From: Vreelandella massiliensis | GTDB lineage: Bacteria > Pseudomonadota > Gammaproteobacteria > Pseudomonadales > Halomonadaceae | Direction of reading: 5' to 3' | DNA length: 64,000 bases | NCBI RefSeq assembly: GCF_900155385.1 | Contig: NZ_LT699745.1 | Span: 2,001,511-2,065,510 of the forward strand | Shown: in pieces, positions 19,037-26,688 of the stretch | Layout: each line of letters begins with the position of its first letter | Position numbering within the stretch: position 1 is the first letter of the stretch | Program-made: the position numbers and the translations under genes | The notes under the pieces: model-generated | The model's input: only the letters and a program-made list of their open reading frames with translations | The model's database searches: none | What the model was told of the DNA's origin: nothing

Positions 19037-19566
19037 ATGTTGCCCCGTGCTTTGACCACCCCTTGCTTCATCACAGCCGCGCTACTGCTCCCCCTCCATG
19101 CCCACGCCAGTGACCCGATCGCCACCATTGAAAGCGATCACCTGACGTTTCACATCCAACGCGTGGCGCACGACCTCCACCATCCCTGGGCGGTGGCGTT
19201 TCTGCCTGATGGGCGCTACCTCGTCAGCGAACGCAGCGGCGCGCTACTGCTGGTGGAGAGAAACGGTGAGAAACGTACGCTATCCGGGATTCCCGATGTC
19301 AGTACCCACGGTCAAGGCGGGTTACTGGACGTCTCGCTACACCCGCGCTTCGGCGAAGAAGGCGGCGGGCATGATTGGGTCTACTTCACCTGGAGTAAGC
19401 CCGACGGCAACCGCAGCCGCACGGCGCTATCGCGGGCGAAGTGGCAAAACGATGCCCTTCACGATGTTGAACTTGTGTTTGAACAGAACCTCGCCTCAGC
19501 CCCCGGCCGCCATTACGGCTCGCGCATCGCCTGGCTACCCGACGACACGCTGCTCATGAGCATTGG
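19037..19566 (+). pseudogene. PQQ-type soluble aldose dehydrogenase, N-terminal part (interrupted by artefact)
   Basis: Signal peptide (ending HAHA) and the first blades of a YliI/Asd-type beta-propeller sugar dehydrogenase: HPWAVAFLPDGRYLVSER, the STHGQGGLLDVSLHPRF segment with the conserved catalytic His, and GRHYGSRIAWLPDDTLLMSIG. The coding sequence then runs into a Nextera-like end at 19567. The remainder is at about 19648-20277 in a different frame. Total recovered length is about 385 codons, near the family norm, so few native codons seem to be missing. PQQ use is from the family. Confidence 0.85.
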
Positions 19567-19647
19567 CTGTCTCTTTTACACCCCTTTTTATGTCTAAAAG
19601 TGTGGTCCGACACTTCCCCCCCCCATCAGCAAACTTATACCGCTGAC
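19567..19647. other. Technical chimera: Nextera-like end plus misplaced permease fragment
   Basis: 19567-19585 matches the Nextera mosaic end complement (CTGTCTCTTATACACATCT) at 16 of 19 positions. After about 18 unassigned bases, 19604-19647 is a near copy (about 39 of 44 identical) of 10531-10574, part of the siderophore permease 1 gene on the other side of the window. Mismatches cluster in C-runs, as in low-quality reads. The segment shifts the frame of the dehydrogenase. It is best explained as a chimeric library fragment built into the assembly. Confidence 0.88.
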
Positions 19648-20277
19648 TCACTCACCCTCCGCGACGCTCCGCGGATCAGCCGCGCGCAGGCCCGCGACGA
19701 CCATGCCGGCGCCACCCTACGCCTCACCGCCACCGGCGGCGTTCCCCACGACAACCCATTCGTCGATGACGCCAATACACTCGATGAGATTTACACCCTG
19801 GGTAACCGCAACATTCAGGGCCTGACCGTGCGCGACAACGGCGAGCCCTGGGCCTCAGAACACGGCCCGCGTACCGGCGATGAACTCAACTACCTGCAGG
19901 CAGGCGAGAACTATGGCTGGCCGAAAGTCAGCCTGGGCAACGACTACGCCACCAACGAGCCCATCGGCGCAGACTCACTGCCGGGGATGGTCGACCCGGT
20001 TTACGTCTTCGCGGGCCGCTTCGCGCCCTCCGGCTTGACCGAAGTGGCAAGCAGTGATTTCGCCGCCTGGCAGGGAGACCTGCTCGCCGGCGGGCTTGCC
20101 AGCGAAACGCTCATTCGCCTAACCCTCAATGATCAAGAAGTGACGCAGGAGGAAGTGTTGCTTCAAGGGCAGCTTGGGCGTATTCGCGCCGTCAACCAAT
20201 CCCCGGAGGGGGCTATTTACCTGCTGACCGATGAAGCACAAGGCGCGCTCTACCGTTTAATCCCCCAAACCGAGTAA
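19648..20277 (+). pseudogene. PQQ-type soluble aldose dehydrogenase, C-terminal part
   Basis: Remainder of the enzyme after the artefact: DDHAGATLRLTATGGVPHDNPF, LDEIYTLGNRNIQGL, EHGPRTGDELNYLQAGENYGWPKVS and a C-terminal strand ending LYRLIPQTE. These are the later blades of the YliI-type propeller, including the NRN and GPRGGDE-like signature positions. The frame differs from that of the first part, as expected if the intervening DNA is artificial. The gene in the organism is probably intact. It would oxidise aldoses in the periplasm if PQQ is available. Confidence 0.85.
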
Positions 20278-20335
20278 ACGCCATCCCCACGCGCAATCGC
20301 GCATAGTGTCGTTCCCACCGCAGACGGCCCCTTTT

Positions 20336-20365
20336 GGGCCTCTGTGGAAGGGGCCTCTGTGGAAG
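20336..20365 (+). repeat. 15-bp perfect tandem duplication upstream of proV
   Basis: GGGCCTCTGTGGAAG occurs twice back to back. The first copy also contributes the 3' arm of a small hairpin (GGCCC-CTTTT-GGGCC) that may end transcription of the dehydrogenase gene. AT-rich DNA with a TATAAT at 20382-20387 follows, so the duplication lies in or next to the proV promoter region. No -35 with good spacing is evident. Confidence 0.7.
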
Positions 20366-20532
20366 TTTGTCACTACTTATGTATAATCACTCATAATATT
20401 TCTATCTGATTTCATGCCCTTTTATTTATGGTTGAGTAATAACGCAGCGCTAGCCTTGCGTCAGGTTAGCGTTGGCTATTGGCGACCGATCCCCGGGCAT
20501 GGCGACTTTTCTCTTAATCAAAGGCATAGCCG

Positions 20533-21735
20533 ATGGACGAGACACGCAACGTCAAAATCAAGGTGCGCGGCTTAAGCAAAGTGTTTGGCAAACAGCCCAA
20601 AAAAGCGCTTGAGTTACGCGATCAAGGCCTTAAACGCCCGGAAATCTTGGAAAAAACCGGCCAAACACTAGGCCTTTCCAATATCAATTTCGATGTCTAC
20701 GAAGGTGAGCTGCTCGTGATCATGGGGCTATCGGGTTCGGGCAAGTCGACCCTGATACGCTGCCTCAATCGCCTCATCGACACCACCGAAGGCGAGATCG
20801 TCATTGATGGCGAGAACATTCCCGACCTGAGTGAAAAAGCGCTGTTAGAGTGCCGACGGCGCCACTTCTCGATGGTGTTTCAAAACTTTGCCCTCTTCCC
20901 TCACCGCACGGTGCAGCAAAACGCTGAATTTGGCTTGGAAATTCGCGGTGTCGATAAGGCGGAGCGGCAAAAAGTCGCCCATGATGCCCTCAAGCAAGTA
21001 GGGCTAGATGGCTGGGAAGACGCCTACCCCAATCAGCTCTCCGGCGGGATGCAGCAGCGTGTGGGGCTTGCGCGTGCCCTGGCCAACGATGCCAGCGTCT
21101 TGCTGATGGACGAGGCCTTCTCGGCACTCGACCCCTTGATCCGCAAGGACATGCAGCAAGAGCTGTTACAGCTTCAAACCCGCATGAAAAAAACCACCGT
21201 CTTTATCACCCACGACCTGGACGAAGCGCTGAGCATTGGCGACCGTATCGTGCTGTTGAAAGACGGGGAGATCGTTCAGATCGGCACGCCCGAAGAGATC
21301 CTCACCAAGCCGGCCGATGAGTACGTGCGCCGCTTTATCGAAGGCGTGGATATGTCGCGCATCCTCACCGCCGAGAGCGCCATGCGCAAGGTGCGCTCCA
21401 CCGCACGCGACACTGACGGCCCGCGCACGGCGCTGCGTAAAATGCGCGATAACAGTATCGACTCCATCTACGTCACCGATCGCGACCGCAAGCTGATGGG
21501 GCTTTTGGAAGTCGATGCCGCCAGCCAGGCGATCGAAGCCGGCGCGGAGAGCATTACCGACTACCTCACCCAAGATTTTCGTCGCGTGGCGCCAGATGAG
21601 CCGCTGCATAACCTGTTCGCGATGTTTAGCGAGAAAAGCTTCCCCATTGCCGTGGTCGATGAAGAGCAGCGGCTGCTTGGCGTTGTCGTTAAAGGCGCTG
21701 TTTTAGACGAACTGGCACGCGCAGGAGATCAATAA
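20533..21735 (+). CDS. proV: Glycine betaine/proline betaine ABC transporter ATPase ProV
   Basis: ATPase of 400 aa, the ProV length. The ABC domain (about 30-275) has Walker A GLSGSGKST, signature LSGGMQQRVGLARAL, Walker B LLMDEAFSALDPLIR and an ITHDLDEAL H-loop. Two CBS domains (about 285-400) follow, as in ProV/OpuAA, which tie transport to ionic strength in this family. The stop codon overlaps the proW start. Energises uptake of betaine-type osmoprotectants across the inner membrane. Confidence 0.94.
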   Translation: MDETRNVKIKVRGLSKVFGKQPKKALELRDQGLKRPEILEKTGQTLGLSNINFDVYEGELLVIMGLSGSGKSTLIRCLNRLIDTTEGEIVIDGENIPDLSEKALLECRRRHFSMVFQNFALFPHRTVQQNAEFGLEIRGVDKAERQKVAHDALKQVGLDGWEDAYPNQLSGGMQQRVGLARALANDASVLLMDEAFSALDPLIRKDMQQELLQLQTRMKKTTVFITHDLDEALSIGDRIVLLKDGEIVQIGTPEEILTKPADEYVRRFIEGVDMSRILTAESAMRKVRSTARDTDGPRTALRKMRDNSIDSIYVTDRDRKLMGLLEVDAASQAIEAGAESITDYLTQDFRRVAPDEPLHNLFAMFSEKSFPIAVVDEEQRLLGVVVKGAVLDELARAGDQ

Positions 21736-22568
21736 TGGAAATTGCAAGCATCCCCTTAGGCGCCTGGATCGAAGGCGGCTTGAACTGGCTTACCAGTGAA
21801 TACTCGGTGGTCACGCGCGGTATTTCACGCGTGACGGAGAGCGGTATTGAAGCGTTAAACGAGGCGCTGATGTGGCTGCCCGAGTGGGCATTGATGGCCA
21901 TTATCGCGCTTTTGTGCTGGCGCGCTGCCTCTATTCGCCTCGCGATTGGCGCGGTAGCCGGGCTTGCGCTGATCTGGAACCTCGGGCTTTGGCTGCCCAT
22001 GATCGAGACGCTCACCCTGGTGGTGATCGCCACGCTTGTGGCCGTGGTGATCGCGCTTCCCGTGGGGATCGCCGCCGCGCTCTCGGAGCGGCTTTATCGC
22101 GGCATCATGCCGGTTCTCGATTTCATGCAGACCATGCCCGCCTTCGTGTACCTGATCCCGGCGATTCCGTTTTTCGGTATCGGCTCCGTCTCGGCGATCT
22201 TCGCCACGGTGATTTTCTCCATGCCGCCGGCGATTCGCTTTACCACCCTGGGGATTCGCCAGGTGCCGGTCGAGCTGATTGAAGCCGCTGACGCCTATGG
22301 CGCCACGCGCGGGCAAAAACTCGTCAAGGTTCAGCTGCCGCTATCGCTGCCAACCGTCATGGCGGGTGTCAACCAGACGATTATGCTGGCGCTGTCGATG
22401 GTGGTGATCGCGGCGATGATCGGTGCCGATGGCCTGGGTAGCGAAGTGTGGCGTGCTATCCAGCGCCTGCGCCCCGGCGACGGTTTCGAGGCCGGTATCG
22501 CCGTGGTGATTCTGGCCATGCTGCTCGACCGGTTAACGCAATCACTACGCCGCTCGCGGGCGAAATAA
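21735..22568 (+). CDS. proW: Glycine betaine/proline betaine ABC transporter permease ProW
   Basis: Permease of 277 aa with an N-terminal amphipathic stretch and six or seven helices. The binding-protein-dependent permease motif is EAADAYGATRGQKLVKVQLPLSLPTVMAGVNQ, and FMQTMPAFVYLIPAIPFFGIG is the ProW/OpuAB signature. Translationally coupled to proV by a one-base overlap. A strong terminator follows the stop, so proX downstream is a separate unit. Confidence 0.93.
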   Translation: MEIASIPLGAWIEGGLNWLTSEYSVVTRGISRVTESGIEALNEALMWLPEWALMAIIALLCWRAASIRLAIGAVAGLALIWNLGLWLPMIETLTLVVIATLVAVVIALPVGIAAALSERLYRGIMPVLDFMQTMPAFVYLIPAIPFFGIGSVSAIFATVIFSMPPAIRFTTLGIRQVPVELIEAADAYGATRGQKLVKVQLPLSLPTVMAGVNQTIMLALSMVVIAAMIGADGLGSEVWRAIQRLRPGDGFEAGIAVVILAMLLDRLTQSLRRSRAK

Positions 22569-22594
22569 GCCTCGTTGAGCGCCCCGTTGAGAAG

Positions 22595-22616
22595 GCCCCT
22601 TGATCAGGGGCTTTTT
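22595..22616 (+). terminator. Terminator between proW and proX
   Basis: GCCCCT-TGATC-AGGGGC (6-bp stem, 5-base loop) is followed by TTTTT at 22612-22616. It separates the ATPase/permease genes from the binding-protein gene of the same transporter. Confidence 0.85.
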
Positions 22617-22675
22617 CACAACCATGCTAAGTTAAGCCGTATTCCGTAAATCAGCTTTAACCGACTGACCTCAGT

Positions 22676-22693
22676 GTTATGTTGCATAACATA
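22676..22693. promoter_or_regulatory. Overlapping inverted repeats in proX promoter region
   Basis: GTTATG-TTG-CATAAC (22676-22690) and TATGTT-GCAT-AACATA (22678-22693) are two interleaved perfect 6-bp inverted repeats, 30-47 bases before the proX ATG. The second overlaps a possible -10 (TATGTT) with TTTAAC 16 bases upstream as a weak -35. Such a palindrome over a promoter suggests a repressor or activator site; no particular regulator is indicated. Confidence 0.5.
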
Positions 22694-22722
22694 CGATTTT
22701 CAACCCAAAGAAGGATCGCTGA

Positions 22723-23601
22723 ATGAAGAAGCATGCACTCAATCACTCTGTTCGCCTCGCCTCGCTTTCCCTTATTGCCGGTGCTGGCTTAGCGGCCGGC
22801 AGCGCTGCCCAAGCAGATAATCACGGCCCTATCACTCTGGCATACGTTGAGTGGTCGGATGCAGTTGCATCGACTAACGTTATGCGCGCTGTGCTAGAGC
22901 AAGAGGGGTATGAAGTCGAGACCAAATCGCTCTCCGCTGCGGCTATGTGGCAGGCCGTTGCCACCGGGGACGCCGATGCCATGACCACCGCATGGCTGCC
23001 AACGACTCATGAGAACTACAACGAGCGCCTTGGCGATCAAATGGTCGATCTCGGTGTTAACCTAGACGGCACAAAGCTTGGCCTCGTTGTTCCCGCTTAC
23101 TCTGAAGTTGACTCTATCCCGGAGCTTAACGAACACGTCGAGAGCTTCAACGGTGAGATCATCGGTATCGACCCGGGTGCGGGCCTCATGGGGCTTACCG
23201 AAGAGGTGATTGAGGCCTATGACTTAGATTACGACTTGCGCAGCGGCAGTGGCGCGACGATGACGGCAGCGCTCGCCAATGCGATCCAGAACGAAGAGAA
23301 CATTGTTGTTACCGGCTGGACGCCGCACTGGAAATTCGCCCGCTTTGATCTGAAATACCTCGACGACCCCAAGAATATTTTAGGCGGTGCCGAGCAGATT
23401 CATACCTTTGCGCGCGAAGGTCTGGAAGACGATATGCCTGGTGCTTACGCCATTCTGGATGCCTTTGAGTGGACGCCCGAGCAGATGGGTCAGGTACAGC
23501 TACTCAACCAAGAAGAGGGTTCAGACCCTTACGAAAACGCCAAGCAGTGGGTAGAAAATAACCCGGATATCGTCAAAGAGTGGATCAACGGCGAATCGTA
23601 A
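22723..23601 (+). CDS. proX: Glycine betaine-binding periplasmic protein ProX/OpuAC
   Basis: Protein of 292 aa with a signal peptide (LASLSLIAGAGLAAGSAAQA, cleavage near residue 32) and an OpuAC domain: ITLAYVEWSDAVASTNVMRAVLEQEGYEVE, the AMTTAWLPTTHENY segment and VVTGWTPHWKFARFDLKYLDDP, which contribute tryptophans of the betaine cage. The mature protein is very acidic, as expected for a periplasmic protein of a halophile. It supplies ProVW but has its own promoter region, allowing higher expression than the membrane parts. Confidence 0.93.
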   Translation: MKKHALNHSVRLASLSLIAGAGLAAGSAAQADNHGPITLAYVEWSDAVASTNVMRAVLEQEGYEVETKSLSAAAMWQAVATGDADAMTTAWLPTTHENYNERLGDQMVDLGVNLDGTKLGLVVPAYSEVDSIPELNEHVESFNGEIIGIDPGAGLMGLTEEVIEAYDLDYDLRSGSGATMTAALANAIQNEENIVVTGWTPHWKFARFDLKYLDDPKNILGGAEQIHTFAREGLEDDMPGAYAILDAFEWTPEQMGQVQLLNQEEGSDPYENAKQWVENNPDIVKEWINGES

Positions 23602-23624
23602 AACCCCTTCATCGTTCTGTTAAG

Positions 23625-23652
23625 CGGCCACCACCCCATAGGGGCGTGGCCG
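23625..23652 (+). terminator. GC-rich hairpin after proX
   Basis: CGGCCAC/GTGGCCG outer arms and CCCC-ATA-GGGG inner arms form a long hairpin 24 bases after the proX stop. There is no T-run, so it may be an mRNA-stabilising or partial terminator structure between proX and the Usp gene rather than a strong terminator. Confidence 0.5.
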
Positions 23653-23697
23653 TCTCAGGTAAGGATGACCTACCTAAAACAGCTGAGGAGTTTTCGC

Positions 23698-24123
23698 ATG
23701 TTTAAGCACATTATGGTGCCGATTGATCTGGCGCATATCGAAGTGCTAGAGCCATCTCTCGATGTTGTCGCCGATATGGCCAAACACTACGACGCCAAAA
23801 TCACCTACGTTGGCGTCACCTCCAACACGCCCAATAGCGTGGCGCGCACCCCGGATGAGTACGAGCAAAAGCTCGATGCGTTCGCGCAAAAACGCCATGA
23901 CGTGCACGGGCAACCCGTCAAAGCCAAAGTATATAGCTCAACGGACCCGGTCGCCGACCTGGACGACATCCTCATTGATGCCATTGAGGAACTCAACGTC
24001 GACTTAATCATCATGGCCACTCACCTCCCCAAAAAGCTCGATGCCGTCATCCCCTCCCACGGCGGCAAAGTGGCCACCCACACAGATGTCTCTGTCTTTT
24101 TGGTAAGACCGCAAGAACAGTGA
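23698..24123 (+). CDS. Universal stress protein UspA family
   Basis: Cytoplasmic Usp protein of 141 aa: FKHIMVPIDLAHIE at the N-terminus, DLIIMATHLPKKLDAVIPSHGGKVATHTDVSVFLV at the C-terminus. The terminal glycine pattern deviates from the classical G-x2-G-x9-G(S/T) ATP loop (here SHGGKVATHTDVSV), so ATP binding is uncertain. ATG at 23698 follows GAGGAG. It sits between proX and a BCCT carrier. In Halomonas elongata the Usp protein TeaD regulates the TeaABC ectoine transporter, so a similar role on a neighbouring osmolyte carrier is plausible but inferred. Confidence 0.88.
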   Translation: MFKHIMVPIDLAHIEVLEPSLDVVADMAKHYDAKITYVGVTSNTPNSVARTPDEYEQKLDAFAQKRHDVHGQPVKAKVYSSTDPVADLDDILIDAIEELNVDLIIMATHLPKKLDAVIPSHGGKVATHTDVSVFLVRPQEQ

Positions 24124-24210
24124 TTTGCGACTCGCATTTAACGGCGCACGCTTTCGCATCACCTTTGCGCTAACGAAGGCAACGTAAACGTATCGCTACG
24201 GAGAAGTCTC

Positions 24211-25884
24211 GTGGAGAAAAACACACAGAAGCCCGAGGACGACGCGCCAGCGTCAGAGGGTATTCCGGCGCCTGAAGGGGCCGCCAACCTGATTGATACC
24301 GATTATGTTATCGGTCAGGACAACATCACCGCCTCGCCCATGGGGATCAACGTGGACCTGCACGGCAAGGTCTTCATGTTCTCCTCCATCGTCATCCTGC
24401 TGTTCGTGATTCTCACGCTAGCCATGCAGGCGCAGATGGAGCCGATCTTCAACAGCATGTTCAGCTTTTTGACCACCAAGCTTGGCTGGGTGTTTCTGCT
24501 GGGTGCCAATGTCTTTGTTATTCTCGCTTTAGTGCTGATCTTTACGCCATTGGGTAAAGTACGCATCGGTGGCGCCAATGCCACACCGGACTTTGGCTAT
24601 CTGGGCTGGTTTGCGATGCTATTCGCCGCGGGCATGGGCATCGGCCTTATGTTTTATGGCGTCTCCGAGCCGCTGGGCCACTACGGCACCGCCATGGGCG
24701 GTATCAGCGTCGGTGAAGATGGCATACGCACCGACTGGGCACCGTTGGGGGCCGCCGAAGGCGACCAGGCGGGCGCCGTCTCGTTGAGCATGGCCGCCAC
24801 TATCTTCCACTGGGGGCTTCACCCTTGGGGCGCCTACGCCATTGTCGGCCTGTCACTGGCGATCTTCGCCTTTAATAAGGGCCTGCCGCTCACCATGCGC
24901 TCCATCTTTTACCCCATCCTGGGTGAGCGCGTTTGGGGCTGGCCGGGACATGTCATCGATATACTGGCCGTATTCGCCACGCTGTTTGGCCTAACCACCT
25001 CGCTGGGGCTAGGCGCGACTCAGGCGTCGGCGGGTCTCAACTACCTGTTCGGCATTCCCGACACCAACGCCACCTTGATCCTGCTGATTCTCGGTATCAC
25101 CGTGGTCGCGCTGGGTTCGATCATGTTGGGTGTGGATAAAGGCGTGCAGCGCCTCTCGCAGCTCAACATGGCACTGGCGCTGCTGTTGATGCTTTTCGTG
25201 ATCCTGGTGGGGCCAACGCTGATGATCGCCACCGGTGTGGTCGAGAACCTTATTGGCTATGTGATCAACCTGCCGGCACTCTCCATGCCGTTCGGGCGCG
25301 AAGATGCTAACTTTTCGCAGGGCTGGACCGCCTTTTATTGGGCCTGGTGGATCGCATGGTCGCCGTTCGTCGGCATGTTTATTGCCCGCGTTAGCCGTGG
25401 CCGCAGCGTGCGCGAATTTTTGATCGCCGTACTGGTGGTTCCCACCCTGGGTTCGGTGATATGGATGACCGCCTTCGGCACCACCGCGATTGACCAGGTC
25501 ATCAACCAAGGCATCACCGAGGTGCAGGATGCCGCGCTTGAGCTGCAGCTCTTCACGATGCTGGAGCACCTGCCGTTGACGGCCATCACCTCCTTTGTTG
25601 GCATTGTCTTGGTCATTGTGTTCTTCGTGACCTCATCGGACTCCGGTTCGCTGGTGATCGACTCTATCACCGCCGGCGGCAAGGTCGATGCGCCTAAACC
25701 TCAGCGTATCTTCTGGGCGCTGATCGAGGGCGCGCTCGCCATCGCCCTGCTGCTAGGTGGCGGTCTCGCCGCGCTGCAAACGGCGGCGCTGACAACCGGC
25801 CTTCCCTTCACCCTGGTGTTGTTGGTGGGCTGCTACGCCATCGTCAAAGGATTGATGAGCGAGCCTCGCGTGGGCAAAGCGTAA
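24211..25884 (+). CDS. BCCT-family betaine/choline/carnitine transporter
   Basis: Secondary transporter of 557 aa with 12 predicted helices and a 50-residue acidic, hydrophilic N-terminal tail. BCCT motifs are GMGIGLMFYGVSEPL (helix 3), TTSLGLGATQASAGLNYLFGI and the signature FYWAWWIAWSPFVGMFIARVSRGRSVREF (helix 8). The family imports quaternary ammonium compounds, or ectoines, with Na+ or H+. The C-terminal tail is short, so an osmosensing C-terminal domain like that of BetP is absent. GTG start at 24211 after GGAG. Fourth component of the osmoprotectant cluster, closed by a strong terminator. Confidence 0.93.
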   Translation: MEKNTQKPEDDAPASEGIPAPEGAANLIDTDYVIGQDNITASPMGINVDLHGKVFMFSSIVILLFVILTLAMQAQMEPIFNSMFSFLTTKLGWVFLLGANVFVILALVLIFTPLGKVRIGGANATPDFGYLGWFAMLFAAGMGIGLMFYGVSEPLGHYGTAMGGISVGEDGIRTDWAPLGAAEGDQAGAVSLSMAATIFHWGLHPWGAYAIVGLSLAIFAFNKGLPLTMRSIFYPILGERVWGWPGHVIDILAVFATLFGLTTSLGLGATQASAGLNYLFGIPDTNATLILLILGITVVALGSIMLGVDKGVQRLSQLNMALALLLMLFVILVGPTLMIATGVVENLIGYVINLPALSMPFGREDANFSQGWTAFYWAWWIAWSPFVGMFIARVSRGRSVREFLIAVLVVPTLGSVIWMTAFGTTAIDQVINQGITEVQDAALELQLFTMLEHLPLTAITSFVGIVLVIVFFVTSSDSGSLVIDSITAGGKVDAPKPQRIFWALIEGALAIALLLGGGLAALQTAALTTGLPFTLVLLVGCYAIVKGLMSEPRVGKA

Positions 25885-25918
25885 CCTTCAATCCCGCATG
25901 ACTACATGCAACGACAAA

Positions 25919-25944
25919 GGGCAGCCTTCGGGCTGCCCTTTTTT
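25919..25944 (+). terminator. Strong terminator after BCCT gene
   Basis: GGGCAGCC-TTCG-GGCTGCCC, an 8-bp stem capped by a stable TTCG tetraloop, followed by six T. It closes the osmoprotectant cluster and lies just before the stop of the convergent exonuclease gene. Confidence 0.95.
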
Positions 25945-25962
25945 GTGCCTGCATGCGTTTTA

Positions 25963-26688
25963 TTAACACCAAAGCGCGCGCAGGGGTGTTTTTTCGTCGT
26001 AGTTTGTCGCTATTTGCGCCTGCAGTAGCTCGGCGGTCGCCAGCGCATCGACTAACGCATGGTGGCCTTGATAAAGGGGGAGGCCATACCGATCCCGGCT
26101 GGCGTTTAAACGGATCGAGACTGGCGGGCGCCCCAACCAGCGGCGAAAGCGCGACCAAAGCGACTGACGGTGCAAGCGCGCCTCCAGCGACATCGTATCG
26201 ATCACCGGAAACATCACCCCCTCCCCGCGTCTCGCCTTTACCGCGGCATCCAAAAATGGCCGCTCGATGTTGCGAAAGTGGACCACCACCACGCGCCCCG
26301 CAAGCGCTTCCAGAAGGGGCTCTAGGATGTCATTCAAATCCGGGGCATGGGCAATTTCTGAGTGAGTAATATGGTGATACGCCACGGAGGAGGCCGACAG
26401 CGGGCGCGGCGGTTTCACCACCCAGTAGCGCCGTTCAGCAAGCCTGATGCGATTGAGCGTAAACGGCACCACCCCGATACTCAAAATCGCGTGGCGGCGC
26501 TCATCCAGGCCCGTCGTCTCCATATCCAGCGCGGCCATTGGCACATCGCGAATGGGCGTATCGGGCTCGGGCAGCGGTGTGGCAAAAAAGCGGGCGATCG
26601 CGGCATCATGGGCGCGTGCCGCACGCGCCTGCATGTAGGCGCTCCAGTCCGCCTGGGTGACTTTTTTTCTTGGCCGAATACCATTCAT
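25963..26688 (-). CDS. DEDDh-type 3'-5' exonuclease (DnaQ-like)
   Basis: Protein of 241 aa. Exo I is ALDMETTGLD (about 53-62), exo II lies in VVVHFRNIERPFL and exo III is HHALVDALATAELL. In exo II the usual Asp is Glu (NIERPF), which may be a feature of this subgroup. The family removes nucleotides from 3' ends of DNA or RNA. Its ATG overlaps the stop of the upstream cNMP/CBS protein by one base (TAATG), a pairing that suggests a shared nucleotide-related role. The substrate is unknown. Confidence 0.85.
   Translation of the reverse strand: MNGIRPRKKVTQADWSAYMQARAARAHDAAIARFFATPLPEPDTPIRDVPMAALDMETTGLDERRHAILSIGVVPFTLNRIRLAERRYWVVKPPRPLSASSVAYHHITHSEIAHAPDLNDILEPLLEALAGRVVVVHFRNIERPFLDAAVKARRGEGVMFPVIDTMSLEARLHRQSLWSRFRRWLGRPPVSIRLNASRDRYGLPLYQGHHALVDALATAELLQAQIATNYDEKTPLRALWC

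Noticed and set aside
19567..19585. Possible natural Tn5/IS50 end in the sugar dehydrogenase
   Set aside because: The best match is the synthetic Nextera mosaic end, no transposase or target duplication is present, and it is followed by a misplaced permease fragment.
25963..26688. Exo II Glu instead of Asp as a sign of an inactive exonuclease
   Set aside because: The substitution is conservative and probably typical of this DUF294-linked subgroup, so it is noted in the feature but not raised as a separate finding.
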